This document shows positions 1 to 11,500 of a stretch of 64,000 bases of DNA, piece after piece; position 1 is the first letter of the stretch, and every line of letters starts with the position of its first letter. The stretch spans positions 1-64,000 of the forward strand of contig JANSLP010000075.1 of assembly GCA_029298735.1 (NCBI GenBank). Reading direction: 5' to 3'. Made by a program: the position numbers and the translations under genes. The notes under the pieces are model-generated. The model saw only the letters and a list, made by a program, of their open reading frames with translations. It ran no database searches and had not been told where the DNA came from. Source of the DNA: Ophiostoma sp. CBS 140.51. Its lineage: Eukaryota > Ascomycota > Sordariomycetes > Ophiostomatales > Ophiostomataceae.

Positions 1-840
1 AGCCTGGGGGCCTGAGCCGCGACCTGATCCTGAGGCCAGCCCGCACCACAAAAAGATACAAGCCACTATTTTCTGTCAATATTATTTTATTATTTTATTA
101 TTTCACAAATTTCATTGTCAACCCGCCTGTCCGGCAAAAAGTACACTTGCTCCTCCCAGCGTTGCATGCATTTCGTCATCCACTTTTCTCTTGTCTGTGG
201 TTTCCCGCTTTACAGCCCTCCTTCCCGCCTGTCCAACGCTCGCAAGTGCCCGCATCGACGTCAGATCTAGACAAGTCTATCCTGCCACACTTTCTGCCAC
301 CCTTCTGCCTGCCACACTTTGCCAAGTGACGTCCCGTCGACTGAGCCACTGTTCACGCTCAAGCATTGTGCATGACGTCCCTACCACTTTGCCTTTTATG
401 TATTCCTCCAACCTGGAACATGTGTCATCGTAGACAGGACAGGAGGCTTTAGAGACTCGGTTGAGTTAAGCCACATTTAGCAGACGGCTTACACTGATTG
501 TTGACACTTGTATCCTTTTCATGCATTTTAGAAATTATGGCAGAAAAAGAGGTCTCTATTGTTCGAGTAGTGATCACTCCCATCTTGCAAAGAAAAAGAA
601 AAAAGAGGCTTCAAAACCCTCAAACTATGTTAACTAGGCCGTCATAAAACAGAAAGAAAAAGAAACACGTAAAACCCCAACCTGCAAAAACAAAACCCGC
701 TGGAAAATAGTAGAGCGTACTGAATACAATAAAATTGAATTTCCTATTTTGTAGCCCGACACCATTCCTAACCTACAGACCGACGAGAAAGACAGAAAGA
801 GGTACAGAAAGAACGTAGGCTACAACACAGAGTAGACAAT
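1..840. other. Intergenic, no gene seen
   Basis: No coding region is supported here. Only short overlapping open frames of 60-80 codons occur at 147-433, with no family resemblance. The stretch from about 480 to 840 is A-rich and probably contains the 3' untranslated end of the minus-strand secreted-protein gene that stops at 841. Confidence 0.5.
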
Positions 841-2103
841 TTATGCAGACACACCCAGAGCACTGTTGAAGGCGTCAGCCGCAGCCTGGCCGGTGGCGGC
901 GTTGGCAGCAGTGGCGGCGTTGTCGCAGGCAGTCACAGCATCGGCACCAGCCTTGCAGTTGGAGGCGAGCTGGCTGCAGATGAAGCCCGAGATGACCTTG
1001 ATGTTAAGGGCCGAGCCGTGGTTGAAGCTGGACGAGTCGACGGGGGCGAACGAGTTCTCCTTGCGGCCGTCAAGACCAGCAGCAAACTCAATGGCCGGGT
1101 TGGAGCACGAGCCAAAGTCAAGAGCAGCGCGGCGGAGCTTCTTGAAGCGCTTGGCGGCGCCCGAGGCAGCCTCGCAGGCAGCCTGCTGGGTCTCGCACTG
1201 GCCAGCACCGCCCTGGATCTGGCCCGAGTTGGCAGCGTTGGCGCAGGCGTTGTGCTGGACAGAGCACGAGCGCTGCAGAGCGGCGCCCGCGTTCTGGAAA
1301 GTCGAGCCGTCAACCGAGAAGGGGCGGTTGGCATCAGCCGACGAGCTGACGACGGGCGGGGCAGCACCGCCGAGGGCACCAGTGAAGGTCTGGACGTTGA
1401 CGGTGGCGGCGGCCCGGGACTTGACCTTGACGCCGGCGACGGCGGTCTTGATCTCAGCAGCCGACAGGTCGGCGACCAGCAGGTTCTGCGAGTTGATGCA
1501 GCCAGCAGCGTCAGTGGCAACGTCGCAGGTGTTGCCCTTGGCAGTCGGGTCACCAATCTTGCCGGGGGCGAAAGTGCCGGCCTCGTTGGCCAGGGTCGGG
1601 TCACCGCCGACAGCAGCAATCTGCTTGGCGACGTTGAGGGCAATCTGCTTGTTGCCCGAGGCGGCAGACGAGGCAGGGTCCTGGTGCTGGGTAATGGCAG
1701 CAATCTCGGGGTTGACGGCGGTCTGCGTGCAGAGAACCGAGGCCAGACCGACCGAGCCGGTGTTGCGCTCCAGGGCACGGTACAGAATAGCGTTGACCTG
1801 GCCGTTGACGTCACCGGCAGCGACGGCGTTGGTGAAGACCTGGTCGGCAATGATCTGCTGGAGACAGTCGAGGTCCTGGACGTTGGGGGCGCCCTTGGCA
1901 GCGGCGGCGTTGCCGAGCAGACCGAAGACGGCGTCCTGGATGGCCAGCGGGTTGTTCTGCTGCAGGATGGGGTTGACGACGTCGAGGATGTTCTGGTGCG
2001 AGTGCTCCTGGGGAACCTCACGCTTCAGGACAGCCTTGTAGAGAGAGATGTCGCGAGCGGCGGCGGCGCCAGCAAGGGCGAGAAGGGTACCGGTAGTCTT
2101 CAT
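841..2103 (-). CDS. Secreted Ala/Cys-rich conserved fungal protein (420 aa)
   Basis: This single-exon gene encodes a probably secreted or cell-wall-associated protein whose biochemical role is unknown. The ATG at 2103 is chosen because it opens a typical signal peptide (MKTTGTLLALAGAAAA). The frame stays open further upstream but without an ATG there. A dibasic site (LKR before EVPQ, about residues 28-30) could be a Kex2 processing point. The body is Ala/Asn/Gln-rich. The C-terminal half contains two related Cys-bearing blocks, one starting PFSVDGSTFQNAGAAL and the other APVDSSSFNHGSALN, each followed by spaced cysteines, which suggests an internal duplication. I recall this architecture (EVPQEHSH, FGLLGNAAAA, ALERNTG) from a widespread Pezizomycotina secreted family that is often carelessly named ribosomal protein S17-like; it is not a ribosomal protein. 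Strong GCC/CTC/GTC codon preference suggests high expression, and long antisense frames over the gene are a by-product of that bias. Confidence 0.9.
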   Translation of the reverse strand: MKTTGTLLALAGAAAARDISLYKAVLKREVPQEHSHQNILDVVNPILQQNNPLAIQDAVFGLLGNAAAAKGAPNVQDLDCLQQIIADQVFTNAVAAGDVNGQVNAILYRALERNTGSVGLASVLCTQTAVNPEIAAITQHQDPASSAASGNKQIALNVAKQIAAVGGDPTLANEAGTFAPGKIGDPTAKGNTCDVATDAAGCINSQNLLVADLSAAEIKTAVAGVKVKSRAAATVNVQTFTGALGGAAPPVVSSSADANRPFSVDGSTFQNAGAALQRSCSVQHNACANAANSGQIQGGAGQCETQQAACEAASGAAKRFKKLRRAALDFGSCSNPAIEFAAGLDGRKENSFAPVDSSSFNHGSALNIKVISGFICSQLASNCKAGADAVTACDNAATAANAATGQAAADAFNSALGVSA

Positions 2104-5100
2104 TTTGAAAAGAGGTGAAGAGAATGTGTGTGTATCAAACAACAACAAAGAGTGAGTGTATAAAAAAAGAAGAAGCGAAGAGGCCCGGCCTGGAAAGCGA
2201 TTATAAAAAAGAGTGTAAGAAAAAGAAGAAAAGAAGTTCACAGAACTGTAGAAAAGAAAGAAAGCACACTGGGTGAAAAGAGAGCGATTGTTGTTGAGTA
2301 GGACCGAAGAAAAAAGAAGAGAAGAGAAAGGAAACGAGAGACTGGAAAATAGGAAGAGGAAGCGGGCTATATGTATGGCTCGACGATCTGACGGCGATGG
2401 GCAAAAGATAATGCCATCACAGCAGAAAATCAAAAATTCAACCTTAAAAAGAGTCAAGAATCAAAGAATCAAAATAAAACGAAATGCAGGGGAAAGACAG
2501 GAAAGTCGAGACGGGACAGGGTGGAACAAGGGACAAGCGACCAAAAAGACCAGACCAGACCAGACGGCAGGGTTGACGAGAGGCAGGAGGGGGACAAATT
2601 CAAGATTCAAACACGGGCATTGTGGCGGTCTGTCTCCAAATGCCTCCTTGCCCTCTCGGCCTCTCGTCTCATACTTGGCTGTAAGGCGTAGAAAAGACGT
2701 GCAATAGCATGGATCGTGAGCCCCTCGCTAAAAGCCCTTCATTCTGCAGATCATGATGGGCGCATCGCCATGGCGGCTGGCAAGAGGCGTCAGGATCGGT
2801 GTTGAGTGGCGGGCATGGGAAAATGGCAGAATGCGAGTGAAAATGAGAGTCTGTTAACAATGGTACAGACGGGGCAGGGGCGTAAGGGGAAAGGTTTCTG
2901 TACCGGCTTGGACGATGCCCGGAACGAGATGCCCTCGGCGGCATGCAGTGATGTTCGAACGAGAGCCCATGGCGTTCTGGCCTGTGTGGGAGGGTGGGTG
3001 GAACGCTCTCCAGACTCTGAAGGCCCTCCCGACGCCCCGTTGTCACGCTGCATCGGTGCACACACCCTCCTTCAGACTTTATCGGACAGTCTGCCAGATC
3101 GAAGGAACAGACTGTCGGGGTAGTCAGGGGTGTGAGAAGGAGGCTAGAAGGCAGCAAAGAAGTATCGAAGAAGTGTTTTGCTCCTGCAACAGTTACGGCT
3201 TCGTCCGTGGCAGGAGCTTAAACGAGACTGGAGGCTCGAGCAAGCGCTCAACAGAGGCTCTGCGGGTAGGGCAGGCCTGGGCTGCGTTCTTTCGCACAGG
3301 CGTAGTTCTCGTAATTGAAAATAAACTCTCATGCTGTCAAGCCGTGGATACAACTATACCGCTATGTGTTTTGACCCAGTCGTTCGAGAAGCAGACGATG
3401 CTTTGTCGCAAAAGATGCTTCATTCTCCACGATTTGTTGACGTCCCATTGTGACATGTCTCGACAATGCCTGTCCGTCCCAGCTCATGGTGAGCAGATTC
3501 GACGAAATGCTTCCGCTCAATTGTCGGACGACGACAGGCTCTCTAGGGATGAGGAGAGAATCGTCTATTGGGGAGAGTCGCCCGTCAAAAAAGAGTGAGG
3601 ACCGTGCTTTGTTGACATGAGCGCTGCAGTTCGTCAATGTGACAGAATGACACCTGCCACACCAAAAAGAAAGTTCTTTCACACCCCAGCATCGTAGGGT
3701 CGCAGTGAGGAGAAACAATTCTGCGTCCGGCTGTTGTCGACGCCGCGGCTGTTTTGTTGTGTTTTGGTGTCTTTTTTGCAGTGTTTTTGCCTTGTGTCTG
3801 GGATGCCCTCCGATCACACTGCCGATGGCACGTCGCACGTCTCAGCTGCGCGGGAGGCGCACAAACCCGCATTTGGGACACGGAAAGGTAGAAAGGTAAA
3901 ATTGAGGGGACCAACAGAAAAAGTCGACGCTGGAGAACAAGAAAGAAAGAAGAAAAGAAATATTGGGATCTCAGTTTGAATCGAGAAGTGGCCAATGGGA
4001 TTCGATGCCTTTGCTCCTGCCCTGAACCGTTGCAGTGGGAAGGAAGGAACGAAGGGTGTCGAATTGATGGTTTTGGCAAGGGTGACATTTACACCTTCCT
4101 CGCCAACATTGACTTGCTTGGACGGTCTTGCCGTCTCTGACAACGATATGCTCCTGCCTTTTCATCATTAATTGTTTTGCCTCGTGGTCTTCCTCACCTT
4201 CCTCTTCTTCGGAGAATTCTTCAGACATCTTGCTCCTTGCTTTTCTTTACTTCTAACAAGAGTCAAGACGATGACACGAGAGGGACACGACGACCATCAT
4301 GGCATGCCAAGGCTCAACAAATCAAGACTGTTGTAGGCAACCGTTAACAACGACATGATCTCTCGGCGCTTCATGCTGTCCAGTTAGCCGCCGATAGCCT
4401 GGCCATTTCTTTGATTTTAACTCCATTTTTATCTTTTTCATCGTGAGCCTTGTCCCTGCTCGCCCCATGAGAGTAGGTCGAAACCTGGTGGGTGTGACTT
4501 TCCTTCTCGTTTCGTCGTCACGCCGCCTCAAATCTCTAACTAGGAAAGTCGTCAACATCAGACGAGGAAAGCCAAAGCGAGATGATAGGAAAGGGGAAGC
4601 GGGAGAGAAGCTACCTTGATGAGGCTTGCGTACTACTCGGCCGCTTCCATTCTTCTCCTGTAGCATCCGTGTTGCCCGCCAAGTCCAGGGAGGTATGTGA
4701 TACGAATCAAGTATCGTGAGATTTATATATTAGTCTCTACATGTTTCTCATATCAATCTATAGCCTTGCGAAAACAATTTGAACAATCTAACTGCCAAGT
4801 CTCAACATCTAGATCATATTTGTTTCTCCCAACCTCGTGACAAACAAAACATCAATGAGCAACTAGTAGCTCGTGATAAAAAGCTACCAGATTAAAAGAG
4901 ATGACTTTAGCGAGCGAAGATGCACTCAAAATAAGGATACACACGCATCAATATCCATAACGACCAAAAATCACAGACACAACTTTTGGCTAAGTAGGGG
5001 TCAACCAGACATGCTCCAAACCGGGCACGCATTTTTCCAAGATTGGAGAGGACGGTGCTCTTCTTTGGGCCCAGACAAGTATCATGCACAACAATGGCCA

Positions 5101-6803
5101 CGATTACCTATTCGGCCAACATGGGAAAGGACAAAAATCCCATTCTGAGATCCGTGTTTCATTGTCAACACTCGGGCTTTTCCATTAGAACACCAGCATA
5201 CGCCAAAGAAGGAAAGCCATCAAAGATCTCTTTTACAATACGTTGTATGGAAGTTTAATTTACACAATTGAGCGGTGACCAGTGTTGCTTCCTCATCTAT
5301 TCTTTTGAGTCGATAACCGGTAAAGTCCCTCCATCTCGGCTCTTTCCTGTCTACTACGTAAAAAGATCACTTTTACCCCAGCAATGGGGGCCAGAACTTC
5401 AATGCCATGATCGGATCATTGTGGCTCTCAAAGCATATCCTGTTTCTTTCGATTTCTGCTTCTCTACTTGTGCTTGCCCAGTAATGATTACCAGATCATA
5501 TAGCTTTGTCACTGATGGGGTCTCAAAATGGCTTTGGATACGGAGGTGTGTCTCTCTACCAATACGAAACCCAGTGTACCAAATGTGAGTAGATGCGGCT
5601 CACTCATGGTCCATGCGACGCTTTGCACGCATCCTCCATCATAGACCCAAACTCACACGTACACTCGCCGCAGAATCGTATCTTGCTGCAAAATGCGACA
5701 GAGCGGACAAGTGGCCCCGAAAATGGAAACACGGAGTCCAAATCGAGGCGTCATCGTCATGTGAAGACTTGACGTCTACCAAATTCGGTAAGAGCAGCAA
5801 AAATAAGCATGATAAAACTGGGGTTATTTGATGCTCGGTCACAGTCTGGACTCGACTTTCATCCGTTTCCCTTGGGCGCCATGACTTGGGATTGAGGTGG
5901 CCCCTGCGAGACACGCTCCAACATGTTTCGGCGTTGATTGTTTCCGTTCCCTCATCTCCCCTCCAAACAAGCATCGTGAAATGTGATGTATGACTTGTCA
6001 TTGACTGCATCTACAAGCCCTTACAATCCTTGCACGGCCCTGCTATCCGTCCGTTTACCTGGGACGAAGCAACTGATATACGCTCGATCTGCCTCAGTAA
6101 TCCCTCATCTTCTCATCATCACTACTCTCATCCTGTTTTGTTTTATGCTTGTCGTGATCTGTTGACCTGACTCCACAATCTGGATTCCCTTTTCCGGTAA
6201 CCATACGATAACCACCACCAGCCAAAGTGATGAGGTACATCGTGATCACATGAAGAAGTGAATTTCTCGGATGCCGGATGCACTCTCACCGGGTCACCGC
6301 AGGACACCGGTCGTACGTGGGACAATGTTGGTTCAAAAAGATGTGAGTGTCTTCTGTTCTCTTTGTATTTACAGTTTCCACCATCCATCACGCAAAAGAA
6401 CAAACGAAACAATGAAAAATATGTGCTTTAAAATAATAGTGAAATAGGTGACAAGGAGACAAGTCTTGTGCTCCAAGGCTATATCTCCCCTTGTCCGTCC
6501 TCCTTGTCCTCTCTCTGCCTCTTTCTCCTAGCTCTCGCCAACAAAATATAACAAGCAAAAGCAGCAAAAAAAGGGCAAAGCAAACAAAAATGTCTACCAC
6601 CGACCGTCTCCTCCTCTTCCTTCACGTCGTCCATTCCCACCTTCCCTTTTCCAATGTATCAATATGTACTCGTACATTTTCTTTTTGTTTATGATGATTT
6701 CCGTGGTTTCGTATGTTTTTGTTTCTAGTTTTTTTTGTCCTTTCTTTATGCTGTCACGCCGATGCTCCGATTCCGAATTTCGTGCTCGAAAGAAGGGGAC
6801 CGC
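2104..6803. other. Gene-poor region of 4.7 kb
   Basis: The first 350 nt are the CT-rich leader (read on the minus strand) of the secreted-protein gene. The rest has no recognisable gene. A 227-codon ATG-initiated frame at 2915-3598 (+) has no family resemblance. At 3971-4666 (-) there are fragments with splice-like signals that might form an unrecognised small gene; these are treated under findings. From about 4700 to 5850 the base composition is AT-richer than the flanks and frames are short. The last 200 nt include the 3' untranslated region of the Rieske gene. Confidence 0.4.
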
Positions 6804-7835
6804 TTAACCAATGACGAGCTTCTCATCCTCGGGGAACTCGTATGTCGGGATCTCCAGGTTGAGCGGTGCAGGGCCCTTTCGTATACGGCCCGAGATATCG
6901 TAGTGAGAGCCGTGGCAGGGGCAGAACCAGCCACCAAAGTCACCGGCCTCGCCAATGGGCACACAACCCAGATGGGTGCAGACACCCAGCATGACGAGCC
7001 ACTCGGGCTTCTGGACACGGTCGGCATCGGCCTGGGGGTCGCGCAGGCTCTGGACGTTGACGGCGTTGGCCTCGGCAATCTCCGATTCGGTACGGTGACG
7101 GATGAAGACGGGCTTACCACGCCACTTGATGATGACGTTCTTGCCCTCGGGGATGGTGTTGAGGTCAACCTCGACCTTGGCCATGGCCAGGACGTCGGCG
7201 GAGGCGCTCATGTTGACGAGGAACTCTGTGAGGGGTTAGCATGTGTCACGTCGCCACATCGACACTGATAGGCGTCGTGTCGTCTCTCTCTCTCTCGCTC
7301 TCCTTCTCTCAATTCATTCCTCTGTCCTCCAATTGATGTCTCGTGTCGTATCGACATCCGTATCGACCCACGTCGTATCCATATCCCAAATGTTCGGTAC
7401 CTCGGCATCCGGGTCCGGGTCGGATATCGAATGACGGTCGCCGTCTGTCCTCCTCTTCCTGAGACTAATTCGTCTTCCCACCCACTACTCTCCTCCCGTA
7501 TGTTTGAACCTACCCTGCACAGTCGACTTGGCACCGGCGGCGGACAGCGCGCCGAGCGTGCCGACCATAAAGTAGCCAAAGAGCGCGTTGGCATTGCCGC
7601 TCTTCTTGGACAGGTAGTGGCTGAAGTCGGGGGCCTGGTCGGACTTGGAGGTGCCGCGGAAGGGGCTCTTGAAGGTGGCGGCCGAGCCGTCGTTGCGCGA
7701 GGCCGACGTACTGAAGCTGGAGGAGGCGACGGCGGCGAGCCGTGCTGTTGTGTTTGTCGAAGTCTTCGAAGAGGTCTGAATGGCCTGGGCCGCTGAGCGC
7801 GCAAAAACGCGCGATGCTGTCGAGAGAGGGGCCAT
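6804..7835 (-). CDS. RIP1: Rieske iron-sulfur subunit of cytochrome bc1 (247 aa)
   Basis: This is the ubiquinol-cytochrome c reductase Rieske subunit, which passes electrons from ubiquinol to cytochrome c1 in the inner mitochondrial membrane. The coding sequence joins 7835-7514 and 7225-6804 (minus strand) across a 288-nt intron (GTAGGT donor, CACAG acceptor). The junction codon G|AG rebuilds the conserved EFLVNMSASADVLAMAKVEV hinge. Residues 1-45 form an Arg/Ser/Ala-rich presequence. The transmembrane helix lies near residues 84-102. The 2Fe-2S ligands are Cys190 and His192 (CTHLGC) and Cys209 and His212 (CPCHGSHYDISG), with Cys195 and Cys211 as the structural disulfide. The length is as expected for fungal orthologues. 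Five CCAAT/ATTGG boxes lie upstream at 8030-8283. The identity is secure; only the exact exon ends are inferred by eye. Confidence 0.97.
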
Positions 7836-8029
7836 TGTGTGTGATAGAGGGCGATGGAGGGGAGATGCGAGGAGAGACGAAAAAAAGAAGAAATGCCGGT
7901 GGTCAATTGCGGTCGATTGAATCGAAGGGGTTGTGGCAGATGCGAGCGGAGCGAGGACAAAAGAGCTTCGCGGGTAGCACAACCATGACCTGAGGTTTTT
8001 TCCCCTAGTCTTATTTTTTTCCCTCTCCC

Positions 8030-8283
8030 CCAATTGGCACACTCAAGTTCAGAGGCGGGCGGGCGCCGGCTAGAGCTGGGGGGCTGTTCTGGCTGCTTTG
8101 GGCCACTGGGAACGCCAGCTTACGGCGGACAGGAGGGAAGGAGCAACCAAGCAAAAGTGGCCTCAGGCATTGAAAATGCAAATTGCGGGCCTCCCATTGG
8201 CCGCCGAGGGGTGGGTCCGCCAATGCTGCCACAGATTTCCGGTCCTGCCCGACGAGAAAAACAGGCCAAGCTCCAATGCCAAT
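8030..8283 (-). promoter_or_regulatory. CCAAT-box cluster upstream of Rieske gene
   Basis: Five CCAAT-type cores are present: a palindromic CCAATTGG at 8030-8037, ATTGG at 8196-8200, and CCAAT at 8220-8224, 8273-8277 and 8279-8283. They lie about 195-450 nt upstream of the RIP1 start codon. The fungal HAP (CBC) complex binds CCAAT and is known to control respiratory-chain genes. Use of these particular sites is inferred. The same interval also carries the 3' flank of the DDB1 gene. Confidence 0.5.
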
Positions 8284-8507
8284 CCACCAGGCCGAATTTT
8301 CATAAGCCACAGCACTAGCCACATTTTCGTCATAGTACATTTGGCCAGCAAGGAGTGTCAACAAAGGAAAGACCACAAGACCGAGGATTTACAAAATGGA
8401 TCATGATAAATTCGCTATGGTGGCATAACACATCATACCTCCTCTTTCTACGTGAAATCTGGCTATGAAAAATGTAATAAAATCGAGCCCAAAAATAATC
8501 ACCCCGC

Positions 8508-11500
8508 TCAGTGCAGCCGCTTAAGCTCTTCAATACTGTTGCGCAGGTCCTCGACACTCGGTCCTAGACCCTGGGCCACTTCCTTTTGTGTCGCCTCGTC
8601 GAGATCCAGGAATCGCTCAATCATCTCGCCGTCAATGAACCGGTTCGGCTCGTCCGTCTCGCGTTCCGGACTACGGAACCCGCGGTACGACGCAAAAGAG
8701 GTCTTGCCCAGCCCCGTGACGGTGCTGTCCAGTTTGGCCTGGAGGCGCATCAACAGGTCCTGGGCGTTGGCGCTCACCGTACCAAACATGTAGAGGGCGC
8801 CCTCGACGGTGGCCAAAAAGGCCTTGGGGTGCACCATGGCATTGGCCGCCGATTCGACAGCAATCGGCTGGATGCGGTTGACCATGTCGCCCAGGTTCAT
8901 GTCGCAGACAGCACGCAATTGACGGCGGTCTTCTTCATTGACACCATTGACGTTGCGCTCGAGCACGGAAAGATTGCCGAATCCGTCAGCCTCGAGCCAG
9001 GTCTCGTCCTCGACATGGCCGACAGCGGTGACCCAGCTGGACTGGAAGTAGCGAGCGCGGCCCTCAAGTTTTGCGGGTGTCATCTCCTTCTTTTTGTTGT
9101 CGTTGTCGTCCTCATCGACGTCCATGCTGTCGGTGGTCTTTTTGCCCTTGTCTTCATCATCCTCGTCGCCACCACCGCTCGCTGGCACGTACTCCACAAT
9201 GGTGGTCGACTTCATCATGTCACCGACGGCAATCAAGTTGTCGTGGACAGCCAGATCCGTAATATAGGTGGCCGCGCGGAACGAGGCAATCTTCTTGAGC
9301 TTGGCTGACATGCTGCTCGTCTCAATGTACTCGCCAAGGATGACCGTCTTGCTGAGACCGAGCACAATTTTGCCGTCTAGCACCGCCAGGCGGCGGCAGG
9401 GCCCGCGCATGCGGTGCGTCGAGATAATGTAGGGGTTGCGCTCCGAGTCAATGCCGACGACAATTACGCGGCCCAAGCTGCCGTTGTCGTCCACCATTGT
9501 GGTCTGCCCACCCGGTATGTAGCTTGTGCCCACCAAAAACCGCTCGACAGGTGTGCCCTGTCCGTCCTTGAGCTCGGCGCGAATGACGGATTCAATCAGC
9601 TCGCCCTGCTCACCCTCGATGGGAAGCGTCATGCCAATGGTGCGGAACATGATCTCGTCCACCAGCTTGATGGAGCACGTGGGCACTTCGGTGCCATTGA
9701 CCACACTAATGTCAATGCAGCCGAGGGCAAACACCTTTTCGGCTGGCGAGTAGGCCAAACGACGAATGGTCTCGTGCATCTGGATCGTTTGGACGTGGGT
9801 CTGCCGCTGGGTGTCTGGCCGGGCAATCTTGATAGACGAGAGCGAGGCTACGACAATGGCCTCAGGGTAGCCGTCACTATCAAAGGGACAGACAACGTTG
9901 GCGTCTTGTGCGGTCACGGCGGCGTACACTATGCGGCCTTCGGACCCGTAGATGAGACTTGGGTGTTCCGTCGTGGCAAAGATGCTGTAGGTGGTGCCGT
10001 CGGGTTGTGGGATGGGGTAGAGATTGGCACGGCGTGTGCCGAGAGAGACACTCTTCTTGGAGTGGAGCGTACGGTCCTTCATATTGATGGAGAACGTGAC
10101 TACCGTACCATCGTCCATGGCGACAAACAGTGTAGGGCCGGACAGGTGCTTCGGCATGACCTGGGCCAGCGCTAAGCTGCGTGGAACAGAGGCCGTGTCA
10201 TCCTTTTGGCGCACCGAGACACTCGCCTGTGTAGGCTCCAGAGTCTTCAGGTCCAGGACGGCAATGGTGCCCACCATCCACGTTCCAACGACGCCCGTAT
10301 CCTGGAACTGGGGTGCGGCGTGGATCGCGGCAATCTGGTCAGTTCCAAAGTCCTTGACGGCCGCTTGTGAGAGGCCGTTGTCGATGCTCAGAGAGACAAG
10401 CAGCTTGCCTTCGACAGAGAGCAGCACCCACTTGTCGTTGGCCGATGCAAGTGTGATTTGTTTGCCATGCTGTGACAACCAGCTGGCCAGGGCGGCACCG
10501 CTCTGCGCATCGACCAGCGTGGCAGCCTTGGCCGTGACAATGAGAATGCGGCTCGTCGCAACACCACTGGCATCCTTGATGTTGGCGGCATAAAGTGTTT
10601 CCTCATCGAGCTGAATGCCGGGAAAGCTGTCCACCTCTTCGACGCCACCATCGCTGTCAAATACAAAGACGCGCGTCTCGGTCAACAGGGACACGACCAG
10701 CGTATCCGTCTTGCCTGATGCCGAGCGCCAGCGCAGCGGGAAGAGAGCGCGCACGTTGGAAAAATCGTCCAGAATACCAATATCTTCGAGACCGACACCA
10801 CTCCGTACAGACCGCAGACTTCCGCCCTTGTTGACGCCACTGCCGGTAACAATGCGCGCCTGGCCAGAGGCGTACTCGTTGGCTTTGCCGTCCTCGCTGT
10901 TGCCCATATCCATGACGGTAAAGTCGAGGATAGGGCCGATGTTGGAGAAGATCTGGACGAGCTTACAGTACTTGTGCTTCTTCTCGGGGGCCTTGTCTTT
11001 TGTGGCAGTGGCAGCAGGTGGTTGGGGGACAGTGACCGGTTCGCTCTTGACCGGCCCGTCCGTCATGGCGTTGTTATCGTCGGAACTGTCGGAGCTGTCG
11101 TCGGTCAGATTGATGTGGTAGAGCTGGGAGTCGCCGTGGTGCGAGCCGACAAAGAGCAGACGTTTGGAGGCCAAGTAGACCAGGGAAGAAGCAACGCTGG
11201 TCTTGCCAATGGGGAACACCTCAATGTTCTTGACGACGGGGCCGTCTGTAATGAGGGTCAACAGGCGCAGGACGCCCTGGTCGTCGCCCAAAAAGTAATG
11301 GGTGCTGTCGAAGCGTGTCCAGGCGACATAGACGGCCGGCGTCTTTGGCTGTGCAAGGACCTTTGCCTGGGTTGTATCGTCAATGTAGACGAACCGGGTC
11401 TCGCCCACGACTAGCAAACCGCCCAGGTGCGGCTCGCCGGGGGTATTGTTGCTCGTCTTGCGCATATTGTGTCGACGCTCGCCCTCGCTGGGCTCGACGG

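Noticed and set aside
866..2118. Long open frames (391 and 366 codons on +, 362 on -) overlapping the secreted-protein gene
   Set aside because: They are antisense or shifted shadows created by strong GC-ending codon bias; their translations are Ala/Arg/Ser-rich nonsense without family features.
2915..3598. 227-codon ATG-initiated frame (+)
   Set aside because: No recognisable domain, poor codon bias compared with neighbouring genes, and overlapping frames of similar quality on the other strand.
4700..5850. AT-rich stretch as a possible RIP-mutated transposon relic
   Set aside because: No terminal repeats, no transposase-like fragments and no obvious excess of TA over neighbouring intergenic DNA by eye; a RIP-index calculation would be needed to reopen this.
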